From a virus: a DNA stretch of 42,309 nt. The translations under genes and the position numbers were made by a program. The stretch lies in the IMG/VR virus record IMGVR_UViG_3300025616_000011, positions 1 through 42,309 of that record; one strand, 5' to 3'. The notes under the pieces are model-generated. The model had not been told where the DNA came from, did not search any database, and was given only the letters and a program-made list of their open reading frames with translations. Positions 13,158 to 19,853 of this stretch are shown one piece after another (position 1 is the first letter of the stretch; each line of letters opens with the position of its first letter).

Positions 13158-13820
13158 TTACATTACTTCGCCTTTGAAAATAACAACCCCGCAAATTGTA
13201 GCGTTGTTGTTAATCTTGATTATTGGCTCCGGCCACGCCGGATTTAGTGCTTGCAGGTAAAGCGTTTCCCCTTCGATTATGAGTTGTTTAAAAGTGGCTT
13301 CATTGGAATTATCTAGCCGCACCACCACTAAGGATTTATGAATGTACGCTCGCTCTGGGTCGATAAAAATTAAATCGCCATCCCTGAATGAGCGCTCTCC
13401 ATGCGGGTTATACATGGATGAGCCGCGCACTCGCAGAACATAAGTGTGTACGCTGTGTTTTACGGGGCACGGCAACCAGTCCTCGACCTCTCCTTGTGCG
13501 AAGTTGTCTGTAATTGCGCACATCGCTCCAGCTTGAACCCAACTAATTAAAGGGACTCGTCCTTTTATACTTGGTGCAGGCTCGGTATTTGGGTGGCGCG
13601 CAAAGTCTTCGCGATAATTTCCATCTATTCCGGTTGCTAGCCAATTAGCATCGACAAAGAAGATGTTCTGAGCTTTTATCATTCCATTTTTTGACACGCC
13701 TCGAGATTCCCAGTTATTTACTGTCTGCGGGGTTTCGTCCATCGCTTTTGCGACATTGGTTTGCCCTATTACGCCTTTCTTTTCAGCGGCAGCGTAAAGC
13801 CTCTCCATAGTTTTGTGCAT
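13158..13820 (-). CDS. CI/LexA-type phage repressor (S24 peptidase)
   Basis: A 220-residue repressor. Residues 1-60 form a helix-turn-helix (QTNVAKAMDETPQTVNNWES). The C-terminal half is an S24 autoprotease: cleavage site Ala97-Gly98 in SWVQAGAM, nucleophile Ser135 in VRGSSMYNP and Lys178 in TFKQL. It should keep the prophage silent by binding the nearby palindromes and be inactivated through RecA-stimulated self-cleavage after DNA damage. I start at the ATG at 13820; the longer frame begins with an in-frame TTG at 13835. It is divergent from cro with three operators between. Confidence 0.92.
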   Translation of the reverse strand: MHKTMERLYAAAEKKGVIGQTNVAKAMDETPQTVNNWESRGVSKNGMIKAQNIFFVDANWLATGIDGNYREDFARHPNTEPAPSIKGRVPLISWVQAGAMCAITDNFAQGEVEDWLPCPVKHSVHTYVLRVRGSSMYNPHGERSFRDGDLIFIDPERAYIHKSLVVVRLDNSNEATFKQLIIEGETLYLQALNPAWPEPIIKINNNATICGVVIFKGEVM

Positions 13821-13837
13821 GCTGAAGTATCCCAAAT

Positions 13838-13893
13838 TTAAACAAACTGTTGTTACACAAAATGTTTGACTAAAAATTAAACATGGTGTTTAA
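13838..13893. promoter_or_regulatory. OR-like triple operator
   Basis: Three copies of TTAAACA-N3-TGTTTAA lie between repressor and cro: 13838-13854 (right half degenerate), 13853-13869 (one mismatch per half) and 13877-13893 (perfect). Centres are 15 and 24 bases apart. The perfect site overlaps the PR -10 box. This is the expected bidirectional control region of a lambda-like switch. Confidence 0.8.
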
Positions 13894-13894
13894 T
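13866..13894 (+). promoter_or_regulatory. Rightward early promoter (PR)
   Basis: TTGACT (13866-13871) and TTTAAT (13889-13894) with a 17-base spacer, the same boxes and spacing as PL. The cro ATG is only five bases past the -10 box, so transcription should start at about the A of the ATG. Confidence 0.78.
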
Positions 13895-13899
13895 GCGTC

Positions 13900-14133
13900 A
13901 TGGACGATAAACAACTAATTACCACACTTGGCGGAGCTACTAGGCTTGCTGAACTGCTTGGCTTTGATAAAAAAACAGGCGGGGCGCAGCGCGTGCATAA
14001 CTGGAAAGAGCGCGGCATCCCTTCTTTCATAAAGCTTCAGAGGCCTGATCTGTTCGCCACTCCAAAGCGCGCCAAACGCACCGCAAAGAACCTCCCCGCC
14101 GAGCAATCGGCCACTGACCAAGGAATGCCATGA
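13900..14133 (+). CDS. Cro-like/YdaS-type regulator
   Basis: A 77-residue basic protein with a helix-turn-helix (LITTLGGATRLAELLGF, then GGAQRVHNWKERGIPSFI), the pattern of YdaS/Cro-type antirepressors whose second helix is followed by V-x-NW-x-x-RGIP. It is divergent from the repressor and would bind the same operators to favour lytic growth. The promoter geometry predicts a leaderless mRNA. A polar tail rich in basic residues follows the fold. Confidence 0.85.
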   Translation: MDDKQLITTLGGATRLAELLGFDKKTGGAQRVHNWKERGIPSFIKLQRPDLFATPKRAKRTAKNLPAEQSATDQGMP

Positions 14134-14189
14134 GCCCGATAACCCTGACATTCCATGCAGATCAAGCGCCGCTTGATTCAGCTTTGTCG

Positions 14190-14411
14190 CTACTTGCCGA
14201 AGTTTCCAAGCACTCGTTTGAAGTCGTCGATGGATTTCTGAGCGGTCTCGACACCCCCGCGCAGCTCGTCCGCGTCTACGTTGATGGTGACACCGCAGCC
14301 GGGACACGGGATTTTCGGGTTGTGCTTCAGCCGTCCGATTGTTTCGTTGAGTTCCTGGCTGCATTTCGGACAGGAGAACGTGATGACGTGTGAATCGAAA
14401 TTTACAGACAT
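14190..14411 (-). CDS. Antisense zinc-ribbon small protein
   Basis: A 73-residue protein with two Cys pairs, FSCPKCSQE and IPCPGCGV, separated by about 20 residues: a zinc ribbon, followed by a helical tail (ADELRGGVETAQKSIDDFKR). It runs against cro on the opposite strand, with AAGGA before its ATG at 14411. I prefer it to the plus-strand frame over the same bases because of the zinc motif. As an independently transcribed cargo gene in the early operon it may be expressed in the lysogen. Function unknown. Confidence 0.7.
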   Translation of the reverse strand: MSVNFDSHVITFSCPKCSQELNETIGRLKHNPKIPCPGCGVTINVDADELRGGVETAQKSIDDFKRVLGNFGK

Positions 14412-14501
14412 GGTGATTCCTTTCGTGATTTCTGTTGTTGAGGAACTCCAGCATATCACGGCTGGAATCACCACCTTTTCTCCTGTCACTCCCGTGACTT
14501 T

Positions 14502-14527
14502 GCCGTGCATCCGTGCGCGGCTTTTTT
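14502..14527 (+). terminator. tR1-like intrinsic terminator
   Basis: GCCGTGCA and TGCGCGGC form an eight-pair stem (one G-U) with a four-base loop, followed by six T. It lies downstream of cro and ahead of the replication genes, the place of lambda tR1. An antitermination step would be needed for full delayed-early expression; no N-like gene is recognised. Confidence 0.75.
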
Positions 14528-14541
14528 ATTGAGTAACCGCC

Positions 14542-14748
14542 GTGAGCATTGAGCTGATCGACGCAAGAACAAAGATTACCGAGTTGACTGACACGGTTCT
14601 CGATGTTCGCCACACGATCACCGGCAAAGACCGTAGCGAGATTATCCGTGACGTTATGCATGATTGGGCGCTCCGTTGTGAACTTGAGTCCACATTACTT
14701 CAGGCCGCAATGAAAGCGAAGGGATTGGCAGGGAAGAGCAGGGATTAG
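14542..14748 (+). CDS. Ribbon-helix-helix-like regulator
   Basis: A 68-residue protein. Residues about 13-50 (ITELTDTVLDVRHTITGKDR, then SEIIRDVMHDWALRC) fit a ribbon-helix-helix or Arc/CopG-like fold, with the strand followed by two helices. It starts with GTG just after the terminator. Likely a DNA-binding protein of the delayed-early operon, in the position of lambda cII, though of a different fold. The call is tentative. Confidence 0.5.
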   Translation: MSIELIDARTKITELTDTVLDVRHTITGKDRSEIIRDVMHDWALRCELESTLLQAAMKAKGLAGKSRD

Positions 14749-14798
14749 CAAAAAAGTCGCCGTAGCAGGCGCAAAGAGATGGGGAATCAGGCTTTTTC

Positions 14799-14865
14799 TT
14801 GCTGTGCACCCGACCGAATAACCGAAAGGTTGACCATCCCGGAACTGCTACCGGGTGCACAGCAA
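14799..14865 (+). promoter_or_regulatory. Structured leader before the replication gene
   Basis: A perfect 14-base inverted repeat (TTGCTGTGCACCCG and CGGGTGCACAGCAA) encloses a 39-base loop that itself contains AACC-GAAA-GGTT, a hairpin with a GNRA tetraloop. The ribosome site AAGGAG follows at once (14867-14872), before a TTG start. The layout suggests an RNA element controlling translation of the initiator, or a protein-binding inverted repeat near the origin. Confidence 0.6.
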
Positions 14866-14880
14866 AAAGGAGTTTGAGTT

Positions 14881-15645
14881 TTGAATGATGTAAATATCTT
14901 CGCTATCGTGCCAATAGAAGTTCTGGCTGACAAGCGGCTCACCTTTAAACAGATGCGCGTTCTGATAGGGATATTCTCGTTCCGCAATAAGACGACGGGA
15001 ATTGCCTTTCCGCGACGCGAGCAACTTTCAGAAAGATGCGGCGGAATGGCTTTGTGCCAGGTGAGCACGGCAACAACAGAGCTGTGTGAATTAGGCTGGC
15101 TCTCCAAGGAAGGTAAGGGCGGAAAATCTCGCTCATCAACCTACACAATAACCATCCCTGACGCAATTCAAACGGTTACTGAATCGGTAACGGTTATCAA
15201 ACCAGTAACGGTTACTAAATCAGTAACTCAAACGGTTACTGAATCAGTAACTTTGCCCCCTCAAACGGTTACTGAATCGGTAAGGGGCAAAGAACAGACC
15301 ATAAAAACTAACAGACAAGGTAACAGATCAATTACACCGCACGCGATGCTTGCGGCGATGAATGTTTCAAATCCCATTGCTGAAGATTGGATTCAGATTC
15401 GCAAAACAAAAAAAGCAGCAATCACCCAAACAGCTATCGATGGAATCCAGAGAGAGGCAGACAAAGCCGGGCTTTCTCTGGAAAACGCTTTACGCCATTG
15501 TTGTGAGCGTGGGTGGGCGGGATTTAAGGCTGAATGGCTGCTTCGCGATAACCCTGCCGTGCCGGTTCAGTCCGGAAGCAAGGAGCAGGCAAGAGAAGGC
15601 GCGAGGGCGCGATTATTTGGAGGAAATGCAAATGCAACAGTGTGA
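14881..15645 (+). CDS. O-like replication initiation protein
   Basis: A 254-residue protein. Residues 1-85 are a winged helix (LTFKQMRVLIGIFSFRNKTT, then RREQLSERC and LGWLSKEGKGG), as in phage O-type initiators. Residues about 98-135 are the repetitive Thr/Val/Ser stretch TVTESVT encoded by the iterons. The C-terminal domain (AEDWIQIRKTKKAAI, then GWAGFKAEWLLRD) matches the end of many phage replication proteins. It should bind the iterons and recruit the host helicase through the next gene product. The start is TTG at 14881 with AGGAG eight bases upstream. Confidence 0.8.
   Translation: MNDVNIFAIVPIEVLADKRLTFKQMRVLIGIFSFRNKTTGIAFPRREQLSERCGGMALCQVSTATTELCELGWLSKEGKGGKSRSSTYTITIPDAIQTVTESVTVIKPVTVTKSVTQTVTESVTLPPQTVTESVRGKEQTIKTNRQGNRSITPHAMLAAMNVSNPIAEDWIQIRKTKKAAITQTAIDGIQREADKAGLSLENALRHCCERGWAGFKAEWLLRDNPAVPVQSGSKEQAREGARARLFGGNANATV
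15174..15284. repeat. Replication origin iterons (five 18-bp repeats)
   Basis: Five copies of the near-palindrome GGTTACTGAATCAGTAAC lie at 15174-15191, 15192-15209, 15210-15227, 15234-15251 and 15267-15284. The first three abut exactly. An A-rich stretch follows (about 15290-15340). Iterons inside the initiator gene plus adjoining AT-rich DNA is the lambda ori layout, so this is the probable phage origin. Confidence 0.85.
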
Positions 15646-16291
15646 CTTTGATGATTTCGTAGACATCCTTCAGGTTGTCGGTGAGCAGTACAGCAAGAAG
15701 CTTTCTGACGGCGTGATTGCGCTGTACTGGCAAGGGTTGCAAGACTTCGATCTGAACGCTGTTCGTGATGCGCTGGGTAGGCACCTGCGCAATACAGACA
15801 CAGGGCAGTACATGCCGAAGATTGCGGACATCATCAAGATGCTGCGCGGATCGACGCTAGATTCTGCGCTTAATGCCTGGGCAAAAGTTGATAAGGCTGT
15901 GCGTCGCGTTGGTCCGTATGAATCGGTTGCGTTTGATGACCCAATTATTCACCGCGTTTTGCATGACATGGGCGGATGGATTTCGTTGGGCGAAAAATCA
16001 GATGATGAATGGCCGTTTGTGGCGCGTGAGTTTGAAAACCGTTACAGAGGATTTGCTTCGCTCGGTGTTGCAATTGAATACCCGGCAAAGCTGATTGGAT
16101 TGTCCGAGGCGCATAACGCGAAGGGCGGATTCAAAGTTGCAGCGCCGATGCTGATAGGAGATTCGACCCGCGCGCAGGCCGTGATAGCCAAAGGCACTAG
16201 TTCTGCAAAACTTCTTGGAATTTCCCGTATGGGTGGCTCATTGCCGCACCCAGCCGAACTCACTGAAAATAAGTTGAGGATTGCGGCATGA
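15632..16291 (+). CDS. Putative helicase-loader (P-position) protein, DUF6475-like
   Basis: A 219-residue protein in the position of lambda P. It has an N-terminal helical module (YSKKLSDGVIALYWQGLQDF, then LNAVRDALGRHLRNTDTG and YMPKIADIIKML), the pattern of phage DUF6475 proteins, then a domain with AWAKVDKAVRRVGPYESVAF. It probably brings the host replicative helicase to the initiator, inferred from order. GGAGG fits the ATG at 15632 better than the one at 15626. It overlaps the initiator end by 14 bases. The longer open frame upstream (15362) is a shadow. Confidence 0.7.
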   Translation: MQQCDFDDFVDILQVVGEQYSKKLSDGVIALYWQGLQDFDLNAVRDALGRHLRNTDTGQYMPKIADIIKMLRGSTLDSALNAWAKVDKAVRRVGPYESVAFDDPIIHRVLHDMGGWISLGEKSDDEWPFVAREFENRYRGFASLGVAIEYPAKLIGLSEAHNAKGGFKVAAPMLIGDSTRAQAVIAKGTSSAKLLGISRMGGSLPHPAELTENKLRIAA

Positions 16292-16530
16292 GCCAAGAAT
16301 ACAAAATCTCAACCGTCGCGGACTTCCTGCAAGTCCCATCTGATAAGCGCGAAGAATGCCTGATTGATTTTCTTCAGTGGCTCCAGCTGGCGGATAACCC
16401 TGAGCTAATCGAAAGCTTTGCGCAGATGACCGGGGTTAAGGCTGAATTTTTAACCTCTGAATTTCATTGGTTTGATGACGGATTGCGCGGAGTCAGCGAG
16501 ATCGTAATCACTGAAAAGGCTGCGACATGA
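16288..16530 (+). CDS. Small hypothetical early protein
   Basis: An 80-residue acidic protein (STVADFLQVPSDKREECL, then FLQWLQLADNPELIESFAQ). It looks like a compact all-helical phage protein. Four-base overlaps on both sides support translation. No function is recognised. Confidence 0.65.
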   Translation: MSQEYKISTVADFLQVPSDKREECLIDFLQWLQLADNPELIESFAQMTGVKAEFLTSEFHWFDDGLRGVSEIVITEKAAT

Positions 16531-16871
16531 ACCAACGCACCCTAATCCGCGATCACCTGATCCACCATGACACGATCACCCAGCGTGAGGCCAGCGTGCT
16601 GTATGGCGTAGGCCGTCTAGCCGCCCGAACTGAAGAGTTGCGTCAGCGTGGTGACGACATCAAAACCAAGATGATCCCGGTGACAAAGAGCAACGGCGAA
16701 TCAACCCGTGTTGGCGAGTACAGCATGAGCCTGGCACAGCGCCTTGAATATCTGGAATTTGAGCGCAGCACGCTCAAGATGCCGGAGCAGATGGAGCGGC
16801 GGAATGCGCTGACGGCGCAGATTGCTAATTTGCGGACGAGGGTTGAGAGAATGAAGGCGAGAAATGAATGA
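16527..16871 (+). CDS. HTH_39-like winged-helix protein
   Basis: A 114-residue protein. Residues 3-50 (LIRDHLIHHDTITQREASVL, then YGVGRLAARTEELRQRGDDI) match the small HTH domain of phages often labelled HTH_39. Residues about 68-112 form a charged coiled coil (AQRLEYLEFERSTLKMPEQM). A DNA-binding role in the replication operon is likely. Its stop overlaps the start region of the methyltransferase genes. Confidence 0.7.
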   Translation: MNQRTLIRDHLIHHDTITQREASVLYGVGRLAARTEELRQRGDDIKTKMIPVTKSNGESTRVGEYSMSLAQRLEYLEFERSTLKMPEQMERRNALTAQIANLRTRVERMKARNE

Positions 16872-17877
16872 GCTGGCTCTTTTCGCAGGTGCTGGTGGCG
16901 GAATACTCGGGGGCAACTTGCTCGGATGGCGAACTGTCTGCGCAGTTGAACGTGATGCCTACGCCGCACAAGTTTTGGCGCAACGACAAAACGATGGAAT
17001 TCTCAAAGCTTTCCCAATTTGGTCTGACGTGTGCACTTTTGACGGAAACCCATGGCGCGGAATTGTTGATGTCGTTTCAGGCGGATTTCCGTGCCAAGAC
17101 ATTAGCGCAGCCGGAAAGGGTGCTGGAATTGGAGGGGGGCGCAGCGGCCTCTGGAAAGAAATGGCGCGAATTATTGGCGAAGTTCGACCCCGTTACGTCT
17201 TCGTGGAAAACAGCCCAATGCTCACTTCTAGAGGACTTGGAGCAGTTCTTGGAGACTTGGCCGCGCTCGGGTTCGATGCTGAATGGGGTGTGTTATCAGC
17301 AGCCGATGTTGGAGCGCCTCACCTCAGGGAGCGAATCTGGATATTGGCCCACGCCGAAGTCGAACGATGCAGAGAAACGCGGAAATTTCGACATACAGAA
17401 CCCTCGGAACGGTTTGCCAGCGGCGGCAAAGAGATCAGTTTTTCCGACGCCATCAGCCTCAGACGGCACGCGCGGCGGTGTGATGACGGAGAACATGAGC
17501 GGTCAATCATTGACGCAGGTGGTCAACACAATGGTGAGGTTCCCAACGCCGTGCGCGACAGATCACAAAGGGAGCGGGAAATCGGGGAAGCTGCGCGACA
17601 GGCTGGATTATGCAGCGGAGCGCGGAGCGACGAAGAGCAACACCTATGCGACACCGCAAGCGCGGGATTTTCGCAGTGGGCAGACGAGCCGCTGGGAAGA
17701 CCCGAAAAGATCGCGGAACTTGAACGACCAAATTGGTGGGCAACTGAACCCGACGTGGGTCGAGTGGCTAATGGGGTGGCCGCTCGGGTGGACAGACTTA
17801 AAGCCATTGGAAATGGGCAAGTTCCGCGAGTGGCAGAAGGCGCATTTAATCAATTGCGCAAAAGGATAAAAGCATGA
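16864..17877 (+). CDS. DNA cytosine-5 methyltransferase
   Basis: A 337-residue m5C methyltransferase that modifies DNA with S-adenosylmethionine, probably shielding the phage from host restriction. Motifs in order: ALFAGAGGGILGG (I, residues 5-17), GGFPCQDIS (IV, catalytic Cys77), VFVENSP (VI, 112-118), RERIWIL (VIII, 155-161) and GNGQVP (X, about 316-321). The region between VIII and X, where the target-recognition domain lies, is polar and low in hydrophobic residues, as if constrained by the overlapping frame. It overlaps the HTH gene by eight bases and the next gene by four. Confidence 0.9.
   Translation: MNELALFAGAGGGILGGNLLGWRTVCAVERDAYAAQVLAQRQNDGILKAFPIWSDVCTFDGNPWRGIVDVVSGGFPCQDISAAGKGAGIGGGRSGLWKEMARIIGEVRPRYVFVENSPMLTSRGLGAVLGDLAALGFDAEWGVLSAADVGAPHLRERIWILAHAEVERCRETRKFRHTEPSERFASGGKEISFSDAISLRRHARRCDDGEHERSIIDAGGQHNGEVPNAVRDRSQREREIGEAARQAGLCSGARSDEEQHLCDTASAGFSQWADEPLGRPEKIAELERPNWWATEPDVGRVANGVAARVDRLKAIGNGQVPRVAEGAFNQLRKRIKA
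16868..17869 (+). CDS. Overlapping +1-frame protein inside the methyltransferase gene
   Basis: A 333-codon open frame starting four bases after the methyltransferase ATG and lying wholly inside it. It reads MSWLFSQVLVAEYSGA, then TPHKFWRNDKTMEFSKLSQF, repeated Thr-Pro motifs (YWPTPKSND, FPTPSASDG, ATPQARDF) and near the C-terminus LNPTWVEWLMGWPLGWTDL. I recall proteins with these motifs annotated in many phages, and the LNP-x-WVEWLMG-x-P motif also appears in C-terminal parts of phage methylases. Both frames thus carry family motifs on the same DNA. Expression is unproven; it may be an overprinted gene or a widely annotated shadow. Confidence 0.5.
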   Translation: MSWLFSQVLVAEYSGATCSDGELSAQLNVMPTPHKFWRNDKTMEFSKLSQFGLTCALLTETHGAELLMSFQADFRAKTLAQPERVLELEGGAAASGKKWRELLAKFDPVTSSWKTAQCSLLEDLEQFLETWPRSGSMLNGVCYQQPMLERLTSGSESGYWPTPKSNDAEKRGNFDIQNPRNGLPAAAKRSVFPTPSASDGTRGGVMTENMSGQSLTQVVNTMVRFPTPCATDHKGSGKSGKLRDRLDYAAERGATKSNTYATPQARDFRSGQTSRWEDPKRSRNLNDQIGGQLNPTWVEWLMGWPLGWTDLKPLEMGKFREWQKAHLINCAKG

Positions 17878-18095
17878 GTGCTCGCGTAATACCTCTGGGA
17901 TGTGTAACCCGCCTTGATCTTCCTGTCGATCGGGTGCTGGAAGAAGCAAAAACGCAAATGCGTGACGTTGTGCTGATGGGCTGGAATAACGATGGCGAAC
18001 TCTATTTTGCAAGTACGTTTTCTGATGGAGGTGAGGTTATGTGGTTGCTGGAGCTTTGCAAGAAGCGCCTTCTTGATTATTCGGGGAAGGTATGA
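17874..18095 (+). CDS. Small conserved phage-type protein
   Basis: A 73-residue protein with DLPVDRVLEEAKTQMRDVVL, then WNNDGELYFASTFSDGGEVM and a C-terminal helix WLLELCKKRLL. The strand-strand-helix pattern ending in DGGEV-x-WLLE-x-x-KK recurs in short proteins of phage nin-like regions. Role unknown. It overlaps the flanking genes by four bases. Confidence 0.65.
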   Translation: MSARVIPLGCVTRLDLPVDRVLEEAKTQMRDVVLMGWNNDGELYFASTFSDGGEVMWLLELCKKRLLDYSGKV

Positions 18096-18469
18096 GCGAT
18101 AACCGCCATTACGTGTTTGCGCACATGACCGCCCGCAAGCTTGCCGCTGCTGCCTGCATGACTATGCCAGACGGTTGGCATTGCCGCATCACACCTCCGA
18201 CGCGCACGCTCGATCAAAACGCCCGTCTCTGGGCGATGCTGAACGATGTGTCCGCGCAAGTAGTTTGGCATGGCCGAAAGCTGTCCAGCGATGAGTGGAA
18301 GATCGTTTTCAGTGCAGCCCTCACCAAGCAGGATGTTATCCCTGGCATTGATGGTGGATTCGTGGCGATGGGTCAGTCCACTAGCAAGATGACCAAGCGC
18401 GAACTGTCCGATCTGATGGAGTTGATCGCAGCGTTTGGCGCAAATAACGGCGTGCAATTTCAAGATTAA
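18092..18469 (+). CDS. ninB: NinB-family recombination mediator (lambda Orf-like)
   Basis: A 125-residue protein matching NinB/Orf: PTRTLDQNARLWAMLNDVSA, then WKIVFSAALTKQDVIPGIDG and MTKRELSDLMELIAAFGANN. NinB binds single-stranded DNA and SSB and promotes strand exchange, replacing host RecFOR in phage recombination. The length is near that of lambda Orf. It sits in the nin-like cluster with a Ref-like nuclease, RdgC and RusA. Confidence 0.88.
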   Translation: MSDNRHYVFAHMTARKLAAAACMTMPDGWHCRITPPTRTLDQNARLWAMLNDVSAQVVWHGRKLSSDEWKIVFSAALTKQDVIPGIDGGFVAMGQSTSKMTKRELSDLMELIAAFGANNGVQFQD

Positions 18470-18480
18470 GCGAGGGCGCA

Positions 18481-18645
18481 ATGACTACCTGCTGCGACAA
18501 GCCAAACATCGCAACTCTGCAAGACAAGCCGGATGAAATAAACCGCGTATGTCTGAGCTGCAAAACTCACTGGTACGGACACTCGGACAGTTTGATCCAG
18601 TACACGCGCAAGGAGTGGGATTTGAAAATGGAGTTGCCGCAATGA
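18481..18645 (+). CDS. Small Cys-rich (zinc-knuckle-like) protein
   Basis: A 54-residue ORF with CC near the N-terminus and VCLSCKTHWYGH, a possible single zinc site with C-x2-C. Its stop overlaps the next start by four bases (ATGA), which supports translation. Similar short Cys proteins are common in phage nin regions. Function unknown. Confidence 0.55.
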   Translation: MTTCCDKPNIATLQDKPDEINRVCLSCKTHWYGHSDSLIQYTRKEWDLKMELPQ

Positions 18646-18950
18646 GCAACCCAAACAGAAGTGAAAAGCTGCATTGGTCACGTCTTGCATCGGAGGTTGG
18701 TTGCATAAGCTGCCGAATAGACGGGCGAATCAATATGCAAGTGAGTATTCATCATGTTCTTGGCCGCACACGCCCAGGGTGTCACATGCAAGTTCTTCCG
18801 CTCTGCGCCGGTCATCATCAGGATGGGGCTGGGAACGACAAGACGCTGATTGCCGTGCATCCATGGAAGAAACGATTTGAAGAGCGGTATGGATCGCAGA
18901 TCAGCCTGATGGAAATGTGCGACAAAATTTTAAACAACACGAGGGAGTAA
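18642..18950 (+). CDS. Ref-like HNH-fold recombination nuclease
   Basis: A 102-residue protein with VGCISCRI, then SIHHVLGRTRPGCHMQVLPL and CAGHHQDG, followed by AVHPWKKRFEERYGSQ. The Cys pair, IHH and C-x2-HH layout matches the Ref family (phage P1 recombination enhancement function), a RecA-dependent HNH-like nuclease. It should cut DNA at RecA-made D-loops. I start at the ATG at 18642, coupled to the small Cys-rich gene. Another small HNH protein is an alternative. Confidence 0.75.
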   Translation: MSNPNRSEKLHWSRLASEVGCISCRIDGRINMQVSIHHVLGRTRPGCHMQVLPLCAGHHQDGAGNDKTLIAVHPWKKRFEERYGSQISLMEMCDKILNNTRE

Positions 18951-18953
18951 AAC

Positions 18954-19853
18954 ATGTTTTTCAAGAACGTATTTGCGTATCGGATTCAGATTGCTGCTGC
19001 TATCACCGCAGCATCATTGAGCGAAGCGCTTGCATCAAAACTGCTGGTCTCATGCGCTGGCCTCGACAAACAAAACAAGGGCTGGGTGCCGTGCCGTGGT
19101 GATGATCGCATGGTGTTTGAGTCTTCCGGGCACATCATATTTGCCATGGGCGCGGAAACAAAGCTTCTTCCCGCATCTGTGATCAACCGGTTCACCAAAG
19201 AGCGTATCGCCGATATCGAAGCGCAGCAGGGCTACAAGGTCGGACGCCGTGAGCTGAAGGACATCAAGGAAGCTATCACTGAAGAGTTATTGCCACGGGC
19301 ATTTTCAACCCAGCGCGTCACCTTCGCATGGATCGATACCAAAGCCGGTCGCCTGATCATCGATGCGCCGTCTGTCGGCCGCGCTGAAGAGCTGATTGAG
19401 CTGCTGCACAAAACCATCGATGGGCTGATGGTCAAATCAATTCGCACTGAGATTTCACCTGTTGCCGCAATGACGGACTGGCTGGCCGGTGATGCGGCAC
19501 CAGCTGATTTCACTATTGACCGTGATTTGGAGCTGCGCGCCACTGGCGAGAGTCATGCAACGGTTCGTTACGCAAAGCATGCGCTCGACGGTGAAGAAAT
19601 CCTTGCGCATATCGCGGCCGGCAAGCGATCAACCCGTCTCGGCATGACTTGGAACGACCGTATTTCATTTGTCCTGACTGAGCAGATGCAGATTAAGCGC
19701 ATCGAGTTCCTGGACATCATCAAGGAGGAATCCGGCACGCAAGCCGACACAGCTGAAGAAATGTTTGAGCTCGATTTCACGCTGATGACCGGTGAGCTGG
19801 CGAAGCTGATCAACAGCCTGCTTGATGTGCTCGGCGGGGAAATGGCCGAGTAA
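18954..19853 (+). CDS. rdgC: RdgC-family recombination-associated protein
   Basis: A 299-residue protein matching RdgC in length and motifs: MFFKNVFAYRI, KGWVPCRGDD, KLLPASVINRFTKERIADIE, GRRELKDIKEAITEELLPRA and TRLGMTWNDRISFVLTEQM. RdgC forms a DNA-encircling ring that limits RecA activity. Phage copies may tune recombination together with the phage RecT, NinB and RusA. It starts three bases after the Ref-like gene. Confidence 0.92.
   Translation: MFFKNVFAYRIQIAAAITAASLSEALASKLLVSCAGLDKQNKGWVPCRGDDRMVFESSGHIIFAMGAETKLLPASVINRFTKERIADIEAQQGYKVGRRELKDIKEAITEELLPRAFSTQRVTFAWIDTKAGRLIIDAPSVGRAEELIELLHKTIDGLMVKSIRTEISPVAAMTDWLAGDAAPADFTIDRDLELRATGESHATVRYAKHALDGEEILAHIAAGKRSTRLGMTWNDRISFVLTEQMQIKRIEFLDIIKEESGTQADTAEEMFELDFTLMTGELAKLINSLLDVLGGEMAE

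Noticed and set aside
14130-14393. 87-codon plus-strand frame overlapping cro by four bases
   Set aside because: Most of it lies opposite the zinc-ribbon gene at 14190-14411, which has recognisable Cys pairs and a ribosome site. The start overlap with cro is suggestive but not enough.
15174-15284. Possible CRISPR array
   Set aside because: The repeats are only 18 bases, abut without spacers, and are in-frame iterons inside the replication gene.
15362-15631. Upstream extension of the P-position gene
   Set aside because: It overlaps the initiator gene deeply; the GGAGG before 15632 and protein pattern place the start there.
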